DNA of 64,000 nucleotides from Bursaphelenchus xylophilus (GCA_904066235.2 CAJFCV020000003.1:10292001-10356000), one strand, 5' to 3'; shown: positions 36,607 to 49,435, counted from the first letter of the stretch. Notes: a model not told the origin generated them from the sequence alone. Translations and numbers: made by a program.

Positions 36607-38562
36607 CCCTGATTAGAAGAGTTCTTTTATATGTTATTTTTTCAACTTTTTTACTTTTCTGCTCACCCTAAGGCTATTACCCACTCTAATATTCTGCAGC
36701 GTGACTTCTCACACCCTCGCTCCCTTTCTTCGACAACCCGCCAAGTTTGCGAGGGGCATTCCGCGTTGCTGCACAGGAACAATTAGAAACGCTGATGTTC
36801 CGTTTCTTTGCCGTTTTTGTAGTCAAAAGACCAATGCGAAAAAAAAGTAAATTTCCTCCGGCGTTAATGTTTACTAGACGGCTAAAATTTATATATAGTG
36901 GAAAGAGGATCATTTGCTTTGGGCTGAGGGAATTGGTGTAAAGATTAGATTTTAATGAAAAGTGCAAGCAGAGTGCTGGTTGTAAAGTCGTCTTGATCTT
37001 GTCCTTGTTTTGATGACTAGGATTATAAGAGGGCAGCTGGTGGAACTGTTGTAGGAGGGGGTGGTTTTTTTACCACAGTAAGAAAGCCACCTGGGAAAAA
37101 ATAAAAACCAAAACATTGAAAAATAATAAATTTACCGTGGTCCCCCTCCCTATTGGCATTTTTTTCATGGACCTTTCTTTGCTCTAGCAACGGTATTGTA
37201 GGATTATCGGCAAGATCCGGGTATTAGTAAGATCCTATTGTAAATTTTGTGCACAAAACTTAAGGCCACCATGAGCCCACGCAAATGATTTTTTAAACAA
37301 TTAATCCAAGGAAAATCTTTATTTTCTTGTTAATTCATACTTGGAAAAATGAGGCTGTAAGCTAGAAACATGTCTATCCAGCATAGTTGAAGCTGTTTCC
37401 TGGCTAAGCTGTTTTCCTGGCTAATCAATGCGGCGTCAAAAACCGAGTTTTGGGAAGAATCTTTGGCCGGTTTTTCCTGGCTAGCCGGGAAAAAACCTTG
37501 CTTTCTCCACAGAAAGGAAGGTCGTAAATTTTTCTTGTTTTTTTATTATGAATTTTGTCTTCCAAAAATTCTCACAAACGAATTTCGTTATCTCAAATCT
37601 GTTGGTTAATCGATAGTATGTGCACAAAAGGTCTAAATGATTCAGGAAGCAGGGCACTGGTAAGAAGAAACTACCTAGAAAATTATTTTTCCTTTTCACT
37701 ATGCAAAAGCCAAACCGCAGTTTTACCGGCCTTTATAAAGCTCTGACAATTCCTCTTGTAGGAAGCAGTTTTATGACTGCCAAAGATTGAAAAAGATTCA
37801 AAAACTTTTGGGTTTACTCCAAACTATTTTTGTGAACTCCCGTTCCTCCCACTCGTCTCCTTAGGCAAGTTGACATCTCAAAGCTGACATCCTTTCTTCT
37901 CGGCGGATATAACGTCTTCTTTCCGCCGTAGCAATCTTATTTCCCGCCATCATCAGATTCGTTTAGTTTGGCCGGGGTTCTTCGCGCCTTTGTTCGATAG
38001 AGAGCGATGCGCAAGGAATAGCCGGAAGGCCCGTCTTCGCTCCTTAAATATTATATATGTGTCGAGGTGGTGATAAACAAGTTGGCTTTTTTGGAGAGTA
38101 GGAGGAAGTTGTGGCCTCATATCAAGTTGTATGAAGTCTGAAAGGGCTGGACAAATCTTTTTTTAGAGTATGGAGATTTTAGAGGGTCAGAAAGGCTAAA
38201 AATTTGATTAGAATTTGGTGAAAGAAAGCCTGCAAGTTCAGTTTCTTTAGCCTGAATTTCAAAAAGGTAATGGGGAAATATGTTTTTACTATCTGACTTG
38301 CTAACTTTGTGTACACCTTATTGTTAGAAACAATTAAAATCGTGGGTTTTGACAATGAGAGGCTTTTTCCAGGAATTGGTATGTGAACCAGCCTAGAAGT
38401 ATGACCCTGCCGTTTTTTTTGTTGTGCATTTTTTACAGGCAGAATTAATGTTTTGGAGCTTCTGTTAATATCGCCTGAAAGAACGTTGAAAACGCCATCT
38501 ATCGGTGTATGTTTTGTGTGGTCATGCTTATCACAACGGTTTTTATGAAGCTTCACAGATGA
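36607..38562. other. Spacer; open frame 38179-38556 on the minus strand of unknown worth
   Basis: A 125-codon minus-strand frame at 38179-38556 follows the frame at 38563-39035. It starts at a GTG, lacks splice context and resembles nothing known to me. The rest is non-coding as far as I can see. Confidence 0.25.
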
Positions 38563-39035
38563 CTAACTTCGTCCCAGGAAGATGGCATTTGAGGAAAATT
38601 TTTTTGGAGCCGTGTAATTTATTTTGCCGAGATTCCACTGTATCACCTTCTTAATGATTTCACCTTTTTTTACTATTCGGTTTAACCGTATTACAATACT
38701 TCTATCCTTCTGAAAAGGCTTTAAATAAAGTCTGATCCCCGGCAAGGTTCCCATTATTACCCCCTTCATACTGCATTCCTCCTCCTCCACAGCCAAAGCC
38801 CGTCTAATCTTGCTTATCACAACAACAGAGTTTCCGTCTGATGTCACCCTGAAAATATTTACAATCCTGTCTTTGTCTCGAATGTAATCTGCGCGTGATG
38901 GGCTGCAGAACTTTTTTGGAGAGTGCGGGAGTGGGATTATCTCCGGGCCAGAAGAGGGGTTTGATTCCGAGAAGTTTGATGTGAGGAAGAGGGAGATTGG
39001 GAGGGATGAGCAAGATTGACGTTGATGGGTTACTC
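38563..39035 (-). CDS. Unidentified open frame, possible exon or gene remnant
   Basis: One minus-strand frame stays open for about 157 codons, longer than most frames outside repeats. The C-terminal two thirds read like protein (PKKFCSPSRADYIRDKDR..., ISKIRRALAVEEEECSMKG, then a basic stretch ending FSSNAIFLGRS, stop). There is no ATG at its head, and it starts just after a TGA, so it would need to be an internal exon or a decayed gene. A TATTTTCAG acceptor-like site lies inside it, which could shorten it. I recognise no family, and chance is a real alternative in AT-rich DNA of this length. Confidence 0.25.
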
Positions 39036-39129
39036 ATTACTATGGTTGCTAGCGAGATTGAAGTGTTACTTACATGCTGTTGAAGACTTCTGATTTCGAG
39101 GATTTTTTAGATACCGAAAACCCAAAATA

Positions 39130-39260
39130 AGGAACTGCGAGTCACAAAATTTATTTGTTATAGAAAGGCTTTGTTATACGGAGGTTCATTTTGGTCGAAG
39201 ATTGAATATTGTGACCTCTGCAAACGTTAGTTTCGGAGAGCTCTTGTAGTACGGATGTTC
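39130..39260. repeat. Pogo/Tigger-like short repeat family R3 fragment
   Basis: TTTGTTATAGAAAGGCTTTG, GTTATACGGAGGTTCATTTT and a decayed repeat of the same pair. Confidence 0.5.
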
Positions 39261-40453
39261 ATTTTCGCATAATCCTTATTGTTTGTAAGCCACGTAAAAC
39301 CTAAAAGATTTTTCAAATTTTGCATTTTGGCCGCAGGGCTTAGGTAACCATTCAATTTGTAAGATTTTTTGTAGGCTTTTGTGCCAGCTGTGAGTTGACA
39401 ATATTTCTAGCAGTTCAACGCACAAAATGAATTCAGCGAATTAATTTTTGGTCAGTTTCTCCCAACATTTTGCGCATACTTTTTGTCTCTTGAATATGGG
39501 GTTATTCGGCTGTAATGGTCACCTGTTTTTGCTGAAAAATTTGTATGTTAGATTCAGACGGGTTTACATTTTATGTAGACGCAACCAGTTGCTAATTTTT
39601 TGGTTGGCATTTCGTTGTTTTTAGATAATATGTAACAGCAACATAGTATTTACATGGCACGCTTGTCGTCAATAGTTTGAAATTTCCCTGCCTCAGGTAT
39701 GCTCCAAAGACCAGAAACACTTTGCTGAATCCTCCGAGTATTTTCCATTGGCCTAACAGTGTATTACTCTCCATTAATCCCTCGTAATGAACTCGATTTA
39801 ATCCTGGAAATTGCAATCTCGGTTCTTACGTACCGTTTTTACGCAAGGCCTTAATCAGCGTCTCGCTTAATTAATTGAATGGCCTAATAATACCAAGTCC
39901 TGCACATCCAAACCACGTATTGCGATAATCCGCCAAGTACAGGTCTCTTTTTTTATGATAATCATATTAGGATGACATTAGTGAGGTGGAGATTAGGGCA
40001 TTGCGTATGAGAAATGTGGGGTTTCAAGGGATAAGACTTAAGGATCATATATTGGGAGGGTTTAGGGATTCAGAAAGGTTGCCGTCGGATAAGGTGACGG
40101 TTCTTTGGTTGCAGAGGAGTTTGCCTTTGTTTTATTGGTTACTCAGTGTAATACACATATATATACATAGGGCTTTATATTATACAAGAGAGAGCTAGTG
40201 TTCTGCCGTTGTTTTGAAGAGGTTTTCTTTGATTTCTGTGTTACAAATTTAGCATTCATATATCTCAGCTGCAACTTCATAGCGTACGTTGCGATCTTGT
40301 AGGATTTTTGTTTTGCCGCGATGGGTCATTATGTAAGCATTGGCATCTGATCTGAATGTTTTGCCGGAATTACCATCTTTGTAACTTTTCATTCTTTAAT
40401 TTTCTTTGTCAGTAAGTTATCTCCCTATACATTACCCCTAACTGGCTAACGTA
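39261..40453. other. Spacer
   Basis: No supported gene; the frame at 39986-40198 has no splice context. Confidence 0.25.
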
Positions 40454-40610
40454 TCAGCCTGTCGGGAAAATAATGTGGATTTGTCGCAGCAGATTGCCTC
40501 GCCTTTTCGCAATCGCGCACCAAATCTAAAGCTGCAACTAGTCATCGCAAACCGATGACGGGATCTTCTAGGCCGCGCCAGATCCACGCTATTTACCCGA
40601 CCCACTGCTA
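40454..40610. mobile_element. Palindromic MITE family R1, copy 8
   Basis: It runs from CAGCCTGTCGGGAAAATAAT to GCTATTTACCCGACCCACTG. The TGTGGATTTGTCGCAGCAG subfamily core is shared with copies 3, 5 and 10; the right end is eroded. Confidence 0.72.
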
Positions 40611-41479
40611 ACCGATACATTGAAAGCGTCTTGCGCAGCCAAAATTTTTAATGACATTTCAAAGTTCAAAGTTGTCCACAGAGACTTGAACCGAACGCTC
40701 TTCAAATAAATGGACTCCGTCTGGCCGCTCCATAGATCATAAAATATAATTGGATGGGTAATAGAAGGGCCATAAAGCCCTGATGCTCACTTTTAAGAGG
40801 TTTATACGTCTATTATAACTTTGAAATTATGTCTTTAAAAGATTTATCATTAAATAGAACCCAAAGGTCAACTAATGTAGGCTATATAAGATAATCTTTC
40901 TGTTCCAATTAATCCCTGAAACTTGCAACTTTTCCCCGACTTCCGGTTTAGACTGCTCCCTACAATACAGCGAGATTTACGAGCGTCCTCAGTAATTGAT
41001 TTGCAATCTTATAATTTCAGACGCCTTAACCAGATTTGTAACTTTTTGTAAATGTGTGCCGTGTTGAAACAGTGGTGTTAAGTCGGTGTGCCCAGTTTTT
41101 GGTGGTTTATTGGAATTGGTACAGAAGAGATTTTTGGCCAATTTTCGGCTATTGATACGAGTTTGAAGGAAGTTTTTCGGCCCACAAGGAAATTGCACTA
41201 TTAAGATACTTTTGGAAACCTGTCGATTTCTACCGCTGAGCTGACTTTCGGCTAGCGTTTTATTGATCAAAAAAGGAGGTGTTGGAGCCAGAGCGACATC
41301 TGCGAACGTTACTGGGACTGTCGGCTTTTGTTGGCTTCAATTAAACGGGATTTGCTACTTGACGCCTTGAGAAAAAACAGGGCTTTATTTGAGGCCTTGG
41401 GAAGCGTTGACACGTTAACAAAACCTTCTGAAACTTCGCTAACAAGCTTCTGAAGCATTCTTTTCTCAAACTCTAAGCT

Positions 41480-41771
41480 ATGTTCTTCCATCACCGTCCG
41501 GATTCCATCCGCCGCGCCGTTCTTCTTCGCTCTCATTCCACCTGGTCCTACGACGAAAGTCTCCGTCATTATCGTCCCGAATCCAATGCCTCCAACAACT
41601 CCAGAAGCTCGCAACAATCCACGGAGTCGGAGCGTTGGGTACCGATGCAAAACGTGGAAGAGAGCCGACCCAACTCCAGCATCGGCTTCACGCGCCGCAA
41701 GACCGGCGGCGCGCATCGCAAAAAAGCCAAAAAGTTGAGCTTCCTGAAGTTGGCCCATTCGTCTTTGATGA
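41480..41771 (+). CDS. Candidate alternative first coding exon b, Ser/Arg-rich (partial gene)
   Basis: An ATG opens 97 codons and ends in phase 1 (ATG A) at a GTAGGA donor. The peptide begins MFFHHRPDSIRRAVLLRSHS and is rich in Ser, Arg and Asn. It later carries a lysine-rich block (RRKTGGAHRKKAKKLSFLK) with RRKT and KKLS-type basophilic kinase sites. GC content is well above the flanks, and the codon third positions are C-rich, which supports coding. It joins in frame to the exon at 42372-42479, giving ...SSLMS-SLGSVTRKSS.... No known domain is seen; it may be a regulatory N-terminus. The minus-strand frame over it is a shadow. Confidence 0.65.
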
Positions 41772-42371
41772 GTAGGAGAAGAGATTGGGGGTGTTTTTTT
41801 TGGGGTGATCGATTGTGTGATGGGCTTCATACATTATTCATGACAATTAGAGGTTTATAGTTTCGTGGTGGCGGCTTTGGTTTTATTTTTTTTATATATG
41901 TGTTTTTTGGGGGGTTTAGCGTGAAGGTGATGGGATTTGAGTGATTTTGATATTATTTATGGCCATTCCGGAAGGTTTTTCTTGCCTTAAAATAGGCTGT
42001 GATGGTTGTCCTGTCTGGCAGTCCAGTTGCTTTCAAGTTTTGTCTTATTTTCATGATATCTTTGGCAAGTTAATCTTGTGTTTCCGAAAATTCTTCTGCT
42101 CAAAAACTGTCTGGCCTTCCAGTTATGGGCCTTGTATTTTCTGATGAAATTTAATATCGCCTTGACATGTTTGTAATATATGTTCTCTTTGCAGCTACTT
42201 TATTAAGTTTTCTCTGCATTTTTCCCACTTTCGCATATTTTTAATTTTGTTTTTCAATTTGGTCATAATTTTTAGTTCATAAAGGGCTTTCCAGAGGCAT
42301 TGGATATTTTTTTTCTAAAATTTGATTTTTTCTTCTCCAAAAATTTTGATATTAATTATGAAAATTTGCAG

Positions 42372-42479
42372 GCTCCTTGGGCTCCGTCACCAGAAAATCG
42401 TCCGTTCCCACTGCCGTTCTCAGCAGCGTCCCCTTGATCAGTGGCACCGTGGGCGATCAATTGGTGTCGCAGGAAATGT
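42372..42479 (+). CDS. Second coding exon joined to exon b (phase 1 to phase 1)
   Basis: The acceptor AATTTGCAG ends at 42371 and the donor GTGAGT starts at 42480. The exon completes a split Ser codon from exon b, then reads SLGSVTRKSSVPTAVL, SSVPLISGTVGDQLVSQEM and one extra base. TRKSS is a candidate basophilic phosphorylation site. Because it starts and ends in phase 1, it can be included or skipped without changing frame, and it could follow exon a or b. The next exon is not found inside the window. Confidence 0.6.
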
Positions 42480-43301
42480 GTGAGTCGAAATATTATGTAT
42501 TTTTTTTATGTATTTTTTTTGTATTTTTACGGAGTTTTGACATCAAAAACAATTTTATGAAAATGCTTCCATAAAAAATCAAAAATTTACGACTGTTAAA
42601 AAGTGATTTTTTTTTTGTTTTTTACATGATTTTTGCAGTGAAAAAAGAGTAAAATTTGCCAGCGAAATAAAAAAAAATATTTTTTTTTTATTTTTTTAAA
42701 TATTTTTACATTTTTTTAAATTACATAAAAATCAATTTTACTAATAAAAAAATATTTTTTTTTTTAGTTCTGAGGTCATCAAAAATTTTCTAAAAGTATT
42801 GAAAAAATTAAAAATAAAATTTACGACTGGTCGATATTTTCAAAATTTTTTAAAAAGAAAATTCTCAAATTTTTGAATGCACTGTGCTGACTCTACTGCC
42901 TATGTTGATGCATTTTATCACCCCTCGTCACTTATATTATCCTCCTTTTTTCCCGAGAACTCATCGCAATTTGGCCATTTATCGGCGAAAAACTTTCTTT
43001 CCCGAAGGCCCTAAAAATAAATAGTAGGTAAGGGATTCGCACGCGCCGAAAGAAACGGAAATTAAATCGAGGAGAGGAGGGGGGAGTGCGAGGTCCTCGG
43101 CGTGAATTAAGAGAGCGAGATAAAAAGTCGCACGTAAAGAGTATATTCAACTTTATTATGAGGGCCGACTTTGTCGAAAGGTTGCTGGATATCCGATATG
43201 GGCATAATGAATGGGAGTGCGGGGAGTGTGACTGCTTTTGTCAACTTTTCACATCATCTCATGACTTTTTGCATTTTTGCGCAATAATTTGTGAGGTGGA
43301 A

Positions 43302-43850
43302 GAAATTTGCATAAATTATGCAAATTTTTGAAATTTTAAACATTATTCGAAGAATTAAGATTTTTGTCAAGTGTGAAGTCTAACTACGTTTTTTTTGATT
43401 TTTTAATTTAAATACTCAACGAAAATTTGCATAAATTTGCATAAATTATGCAAATTTTCGAAAATTTTTATTTATAAAAAAATTAAGATTTTTGTCAAGT
43501 GCGAAGTCAAACTACGTTTTTTCTGATTTTTTAATCTAAATACTCAACGAAAATTTGCATAAATTTGCATAAATTATGCAAATTTTCGAAAATTTTTATT
43601 TATAAAAAAATTAAGATTTTTGTCAAGTGCGAAGTCAAACTACGTTTTTTCTGATTTTTTAATCTAAATACTCAACGAAAATTTGCATAAATTTGCATAA
43701 ATTATGCAAATTTTCGAAAATTTTTATTTATCAAAAAATTAAAATTTTTGTCAAGTGTGAAGTGTAACTAGGTGTTTTTTGACTTTTCAATCTCAGAATT
43801 TAACGAAAATTTGCGTAAATTTGCATAAAATTTCAATTATTCAAATATTT
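43302..43850. repeat. 128-bp tandem repeat array
   Basis: The marker GAAAATTTGCATAAATTTGC recurs at 43421, 43549, 43677 and (diverged) 43805, exactly 128 bases apart. A more diverged unit starts at 43302. Each unit holds a TTTGCATAAATTATGCAAA dyad and a GTCAAGTGCGAAGTCAAACT block. The two middle units are almost identical, suggesting recent homogenisation. The array lies in the presumed intron downstream of exon 42372-42479. Confidence 0.85.
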
Positions 43851-45111
43851 GAGAAATCAAAATTTTCGTCTTTTTCTCCCCAAAAAATCTATTTTCATCC
43901 AGGAACTAAAGTACGTGTTACTTCACATCATGTCAGAACGTATATATCAAAGGATAATTTCGTTGTTCTTTCCCTTGATGGGCACGGATGGCCGCATCCC
44001 CCGAAATTTGATTTTCTTGTTTTTTCTTATAGAACTGCAGCCATGTAACTTCTTGCTTTACGTTCGTGGATACGAACTCTGCGCTGTGCAAGAAGATTTC
44101 ACTGAGTTTTCAATGAAATTCAGGCTTTAATAAGGTTTTTTGAGACTTTTCTAAATCATCATCTAATACGACGCTGCGAAAATTGAAATTCTCAAATTTT
44201 GCACTTTTTATTGCACATTCTTAATTACTCTCTTTGTTATTTTCCCAAACTGCACGTCTATTTTCCCATTATTATCCCTAAATTGGGGACTGACCTATGT
44301 TTGAGCCTCGAAATCTGAATTCGAATGTGGGAAGGGGATTTAGATTTGTCTATGAATCGGATAATAGATTGGTCCTCTTGCACCGCCCCTATGATCTTCG
44401 TACAAGGGGGTGTGATGATAAGAAGATTTAAACCGTTTCCTGGTGAAACATTCATTGAAAAGCGGATTGCTTTTGACGTATGTTGTAAAGCTCGCATTAA
44501 AAATCCGGGATATGGTAGAGTTGGAAATAAATTTATAGGCTAATTTTGAGGGCTAAAAAAATAAGTTTACAGCCTGATCACACAGTGGAAAAAGGCCAAA
44601 AATCCAGTGTGGTTTTTTACGAACGAAGAGTGTTGAATTTTCCGTTTTGACTGGGTGTATTCGGAAATGTCTTTTAAGTATGTTAAAGTAACATATTGTC
44701 TAGATCGCCTGAAATTTTTGATACGGACTAGGGACTAGTTGTAAATCAGCCTCTAAGGTTTTATAGCATGACTGTACGTTTTCCAGCGGCATAAGAGATA
44801 GTCATCGGCCTGCATTGCAAGAGAGCGCATGAAATGAGAAGAGTCGGCAAGACAAAAGTTCCCCGTACTAGGTTATAAATATTTAGTTTTTTATACCGAT
44901 AATCGCAAAAAAATTGTCGATTTTTCGACAACTTTTCATCAAAAAAACCTGTGATTTTTGAAAAACCGAGCTGTCACATACCTTTTGAAAATGACGTCAT
45001 AAAAAAATTCCGGATTTTATCGAATTCGTTTGACTCATGACATTAACGTTTATCACAATTAATATTAACGATATTTCCGTATACGGCAGCAAAAAAATTA
45101 CAAATTTTTGT
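43851..45111. other. Presumed intron, nothing further recognised
   Basis: Frames at 43.78-44.13 and 44.33-44.54 kb lack splice context. Confidence 0.25.
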
Positions 45112-45263
45112 CAGTCTGTCGGGAAAATAATGACCACTATGTCGCTGCGCCAATCGTATCGCTGAAATGAAAAAAACGCTCTTTCTGCGACACATTCCAT
45201 GTTCTCGGCGCCGATGCTATTTTCACTGCGATATTGTGCTCATTATTTTCCCGACTGACTGAT
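45112..45263. mobile_element. Palindromic MITE family R1, copy 9
   Basis: It runs from CAGTCTGTCGGGAAAATAAT to CATTATTTTCCCGACTGACTG and ends about 170 bp upstream of candidate exon c. Confidence 0.8.
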
Positions 45264-45432
45264 GGTCAGACATCAATTATTATGAAGAAATCTGAACCTC
45301 TCTCATTCCCCGTTAATTCTCAAGTTTCCCGCCACATTTATCAAAATTTATCGCCGGAAGCGGTCGATTGGCATCATTTCCTCCGGCTCTCTGCCCAGGA
45401 TCTTCGCCCTTTCCGTTCCACTCACCAAACCC

Positions 45433-45562
45433 ATGTGGCTGCGGAACTTTTGGGGGGCCGCCGAAACCCATGAAAATTTGCTTGAAACGCAAAAAGATTT
45501 ATTCGAGGATCCCCTCCTCCTTTCGCCGAGAAAGGCCAAAATCCATTTAGAAGATAGTTCGG
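45433..45562 (+). CDS. Candidate alternative first coding exon c (partial gene)
   Basis: An ATG opens 43 codons, MWLRNFWGAAETHENLLETQ... ending KIHLEDSS plus one base, and stops at a GTATGT donor (phase 1). The peptide starts with an aromatic/hydrophobic segment that could dock a membrane or partner, followed by an acidic helix-like part. The frame is open upstream to about 45286, so an upstream start or acceptor cannot be excluded, but no ATG precedes it. It is GC-richer than the flanks. I infer an alternative N-terminus of the same gene as exons a, b, d and e because the splice phase is the same. Product unknown. Confidence 0.5.
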
Positions 45563-45837
45563 GTATGTGTTTTTATTCGGCCAAGAAAAAAAAAACTCTT
45601 TAATACCTCGAGAGAAATTTTCCTCTTGGTTGCAAACATGCTTACAAGAGGAGTCTTTAACGTGCCGCGGATAGAATAGAATTAGATTGAAGTTGGTTTG
45701 AATTTGGAAAATTATTGCCGATGGCGTAGATAATAGGATCTAGAGTAGTTGGAGGGTAATTGGAAAAAGGGAAAAGTGGCTAGTTAGCAGCTTTTAGGGA
45801 CAAAGATCAAGTCAGGAGAACATGATTTGAAATCGCC

Positions 45838-46245
45838 AAGTACGACACTGATGTTTCCCCTAGATTTTGCACACGTATTGAGCATAGGCCCCATATCAAT
45901 TCCTGAAAATTTTAAAATAGCTCGAGCTTTTAAGGCACAGCTGAGATATTCAAAAATGTTTGCGGCCGAGAGAGTACGCGAAAAGTGAAAGCCATATCTT
46001 TATGAGCTCCGCAAGGAAAAAGACGATTTTTTTGCAGGGTCCTTGCTATCCATGGTAGAAACAACTGTGAAATTTTTCATGAAAAATTTACAAAAAAAGT
46101 GCCACATCTTTTCCAAAATTCTGACTTAAAATTCTCTCGGTTGCTTCTGCAAAGCGTGAGCTAAAAATTTCGCTGATGTCTTAAAAAATCGCTTTATAAT
46201 TATATTCTTGCCAATTTTCATCAAACTCTGAGCGTTAGACTTTGA
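45838..46245 (-). repeat. Interspersed repeat family R2
   Basis: Reverse-oriented copy: GCACACGTATTGAGCATAGG, GCGGCCGAGAGAGTACGCG, GGTTGCTTCTGCAAAGCG, CAAACTCTGAGCGTTAGAC. Confidence 0.68.
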
Positions 46246-46764
46246 GTATTTTAATCTATAATATATTGTAATTCTTTGAATCTACTGTGGGATTTTGGTT
46301 TCTTCAAATGGTTTTTGATACCCTCAGGGCTTTAATTTGTCATGCCGAGTTTGAAGGATTTCTAAAACTATGGGATTACAGGTCTTCTAGCATCATGTAG
46401 ATTTTCAATACCCTGCTGGCGTCTGTGTTTTACACTAAAAAATTGCGCCATTTCTCAATTCGACGCCTGAAAAAAATCAAAAAAAAAAATCTTAAATCAT
46501 CGATATTTTTGTTTTTTATCACCTCATAAACAGACTCTCATTTGTAGAGAAGCGAAAAAGGGATTTGCTCAGAATTTTTATTGTTCGATTGTTTGTACAA
46601 CCCTTTATGTTTATAGTTTTCAACTTTTTATAGGCTTAGCGGCTCGTCCCTATTTCCTTTTGAGTTGACGTCCTCTCCATGAGGGCTTGTTTTGGCAGGC
46701 GTCCGAGATTTTTCGCCGAACGCTTGAAATAGATTTTAATTTGAGCTATTGAACAACAAATGTC

Positions 46765-46860
46765 AGTAGAACAAAATCTCTTTATAACGAATAATTTTGA
46801 TGGTTTAAGAAGCCAATTTTAGGGCTAGAAGGGCTTGCTGTACAACCCTATATATGTGTA
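46765..46860. repeat. Pogo/Tigger-like short repeat family R3 fragment
   Basis: AAAATCTCTTTATAACGAAT at the left and GCTTGCTGTACAACCC at the right. Confidence 0.45.
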
Positions 46861-47937
46861 ATAACGAAAAAACTTTTCTTATTTTAATGTTTGCTGTCGA
46901 TGTCTGAGAACATTTTTCCCAGACATTCCAAACTACCTTGACTGTCTTAAAAATACTATTTTTATAACTTTTCCTCCATAAACTTGTCTCAAAATAAATA
47001 TTATGACATTTTTCATGTTTACTTTCCCCCTCAAAAAAACATCCTTTTGAGAGTTGAAAATGCCCTTGCAAAAAATCCTCATATCAACAACACACGCTGG
47101 TATGTCGGCATAAACCCTAGACTTCCGTTTAATACCATGCCCCTCATCTGTTCCCAGGTCCGTCTCTTTTGACAGATGTTCCGGAATTTTAATCAAAATC
47201 TCACATGGCTATTTGTTATTCTCCCCACCCCCTTTGGCCATGGGAAAATAAGAAATTAGCCGGGATTGCGAATCCGCAGGGGAATGGACATTTCAACGAA
47301 ATTTGAGAACACTCTGTGGGGACCTGATTTTTCGTTGTCGTTAAGACAATGGCGCTTATTTTACAGGGCTTGTACTCATAATGTGGCTCATAGGTCTTGA
47401 TGAGGCCAAGTGGAAAGGTAGCCTGAGCTTTTCAAAGACTACGTGGATGATTTTTTGACTAGAGTATATGAAAAAAACAGGTCGAAATCGGCAAACTTTA
47501 AAAAAAATGGACTGTTGAAGGACTTTTGACCGTTGGAATTCTGCCTCTCATTTTATAAAAACTATCGCTACATGCAATCAGGCCGCAAATTGATAGTCAA
47601 AAACGTAAAACAGCGAAGTTTTGGGCTTATACTTCTTGGGGTTTTTACACACAAATCCAACATGTTTGAAAAATGTGTCTATTGTAACTCCCTTCTACGG
47701 TAATTTCCGAGACTAAAAATTCGTGCTGACCTTCAGCTATCATAGTACAAGAACTAACGATAAGCAAAATATCTTCTTTTCGACCACTCTCCTCATTTTT
47801 TGCACCCTCTGATTGCCAAATATCGTTGAATATTTCCTCTCTATGTCATCTATAACATTTATCAATTTAAGAAATTGATAAATGGGCTGGCTAAAAGATA
47901 ACTAATCACACTGGAAAAAATTCCGTTTTATCAGAAT
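46861..47937. other. Presumed intron; a faint R2 fragment
   Basis: At about 47755-47845 a decayed R2 3' segment is visible (GACCACTCTCCTCATTTTTT...CAAATATCGTTGAATATTTCC). Nothing else is recognised. Confidence 0.3.
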
Positions 47938-48092
47938 CAGTCTGTCGGAAAAATAATGTGGATTCATCGCGCCTAAAAATCACCCATCATCGCTCTGCGA
48001 CGGCCAGCCGCGGCCGGAGATTTAATCCGCGACTCGACGAAGCAAGACATTTTTCCGCAAAAAATCCGCATTGTTTCCCCGACAAACTGATA
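47938..48092. mobile_element. Palindromic MITE family R1, copy 10
   Basis: It runs from CAGTCTGTCGGAAAAATAAT to TTGTTTCCCCGACAAACTGA and is of the TGTGGATTCATCGCG subfamily. Confidence 0.78.
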
Positions 48093-49159
48093 ACTGTTTT
48101 GTGCCCTACACTAATTTTGATCGATAAGGATTTTTTAGAAAACAGAAAAGCTTCTGTTCTAATTGATTTTTTATCAGTATTTTTGTTACTTTTGTGTCTA
48201 GCATTGCCCCACACTCCTCAATTCCACGTTGATTTATAATAACCAAACTTCTGAATTAATTGTATGATTGTGCTCACTTTCCAAGTGCCAAATATTTGAC
48301 TTGAATTTTTCAGGTCAACAAATTGGATATGTACATACTTGTGGGTGGTGTTAAGCTGGCCAAACATTAAGCTCCATACTTTTAATTTTGTGAATGCACT
48401 CTAATCGTTTTTTTTTGAGGATTCATCAAGGTGTCTAGAGTGAGCAGAGAAGATTTTAATGAGCGTATTACCGGGGTTTCTGTCGAATTTCACGTAGCTT
48501 TTACGTAAAAAAAACTATCCAGCCCGAAAAAAATGTTGTTCTAACTAGTCTCTCCGGAGAATAAAGACTTGTCAAAATTTCAAATTTGTAAGCGTTATTT
48601 TGCTAGTCTGAACTTGGCTTACAACAGACCTCCCACCGAGAGTTTTTGCCCCAAATCTTTTTTTCCCACAAATTGTTAATCGTGTTTACATGTGCTAGAC
48701 CGCAAAATAACCTTTATAATTTGATATTTGTATTTACGATTTTGTCTTTGAGCTTTATTTTATATTGGCAAAATTAATTGTAAGTTTTAATTGGCAAATA
48801 ACAGGTAATAGTGATAATCTAATTTTTCGGAGATTCTGACTTATTCAATCTTTGACTAGACTTGATTTAATAAAAAATTTCTTCCCGTGTAATTTGACAA
48901 TCTTGGTGTCGGTTCGCTATTATGCTAGAAGGCCTAATTTATTATTCATTGAAAGGGGCTATGGTTATCATAGCCATCAAAAATAAATCAGGGCTTTGCA
49001 GGAGTATTCAGTGAGTGTGTTGATGACGTATTGCGTAAGAATCTCTTAAAATCGCATATGTAATATAATTTCTCCAGTTTGAAAACAAAAAAAATTTTAT
49101 TTAAAATTCGTTAAAAAATTTCCGCTCATAAATTTTGCTATTTTTTATGACATTAGCTG
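48093..49159. other. Presumed intron, nothing recognised
   Basis: AT-rich; no gene or clear repeat. Confidence 0.25.
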
Positions 49160-49435
49160 GCCCTTTACCGAAACAACCGACAATTTTTGTCGATAATTTG
49201 AAAAATGCGGTGCATTTTGCTAAAAAATTTTGGCATGAAAACTTTTAAAAAAAGTGTGTATTTCTACCGTAAACTAATGTTACCACAAAAAAATCATCTT
49301 TTCTGCGCGTTTTCGCCATGACCGCTCACCTGATTTCTCACTCAAAAATCGTATGTCGGATATGCGCAAGCTAAGATTTTTTGGACCTTGAGAGCTACCT
49401 AAGACATGTTGGAAAAATTAGAAAAAAATCTCAGC
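49160..49435 (+). repeat. Interspersed repeat family R2, eroded copy
   Basis: CATGAAAACTTTTAAAAAAAG, TTTCTACCGTAAACTAATGT, GACCGCTCACCTGATTTCTC and GCGCAAGCTAAGATTTTTTG appear in the family order. Confidence 0.55.

Noticed and set aside
41309..41830. 173-codon minus-strand frame
   Set aside because: It lies opposite exon b, whose plus-strand reading has an ATG, a donor and an in-frame next exon; the minus frame lacks splice context.
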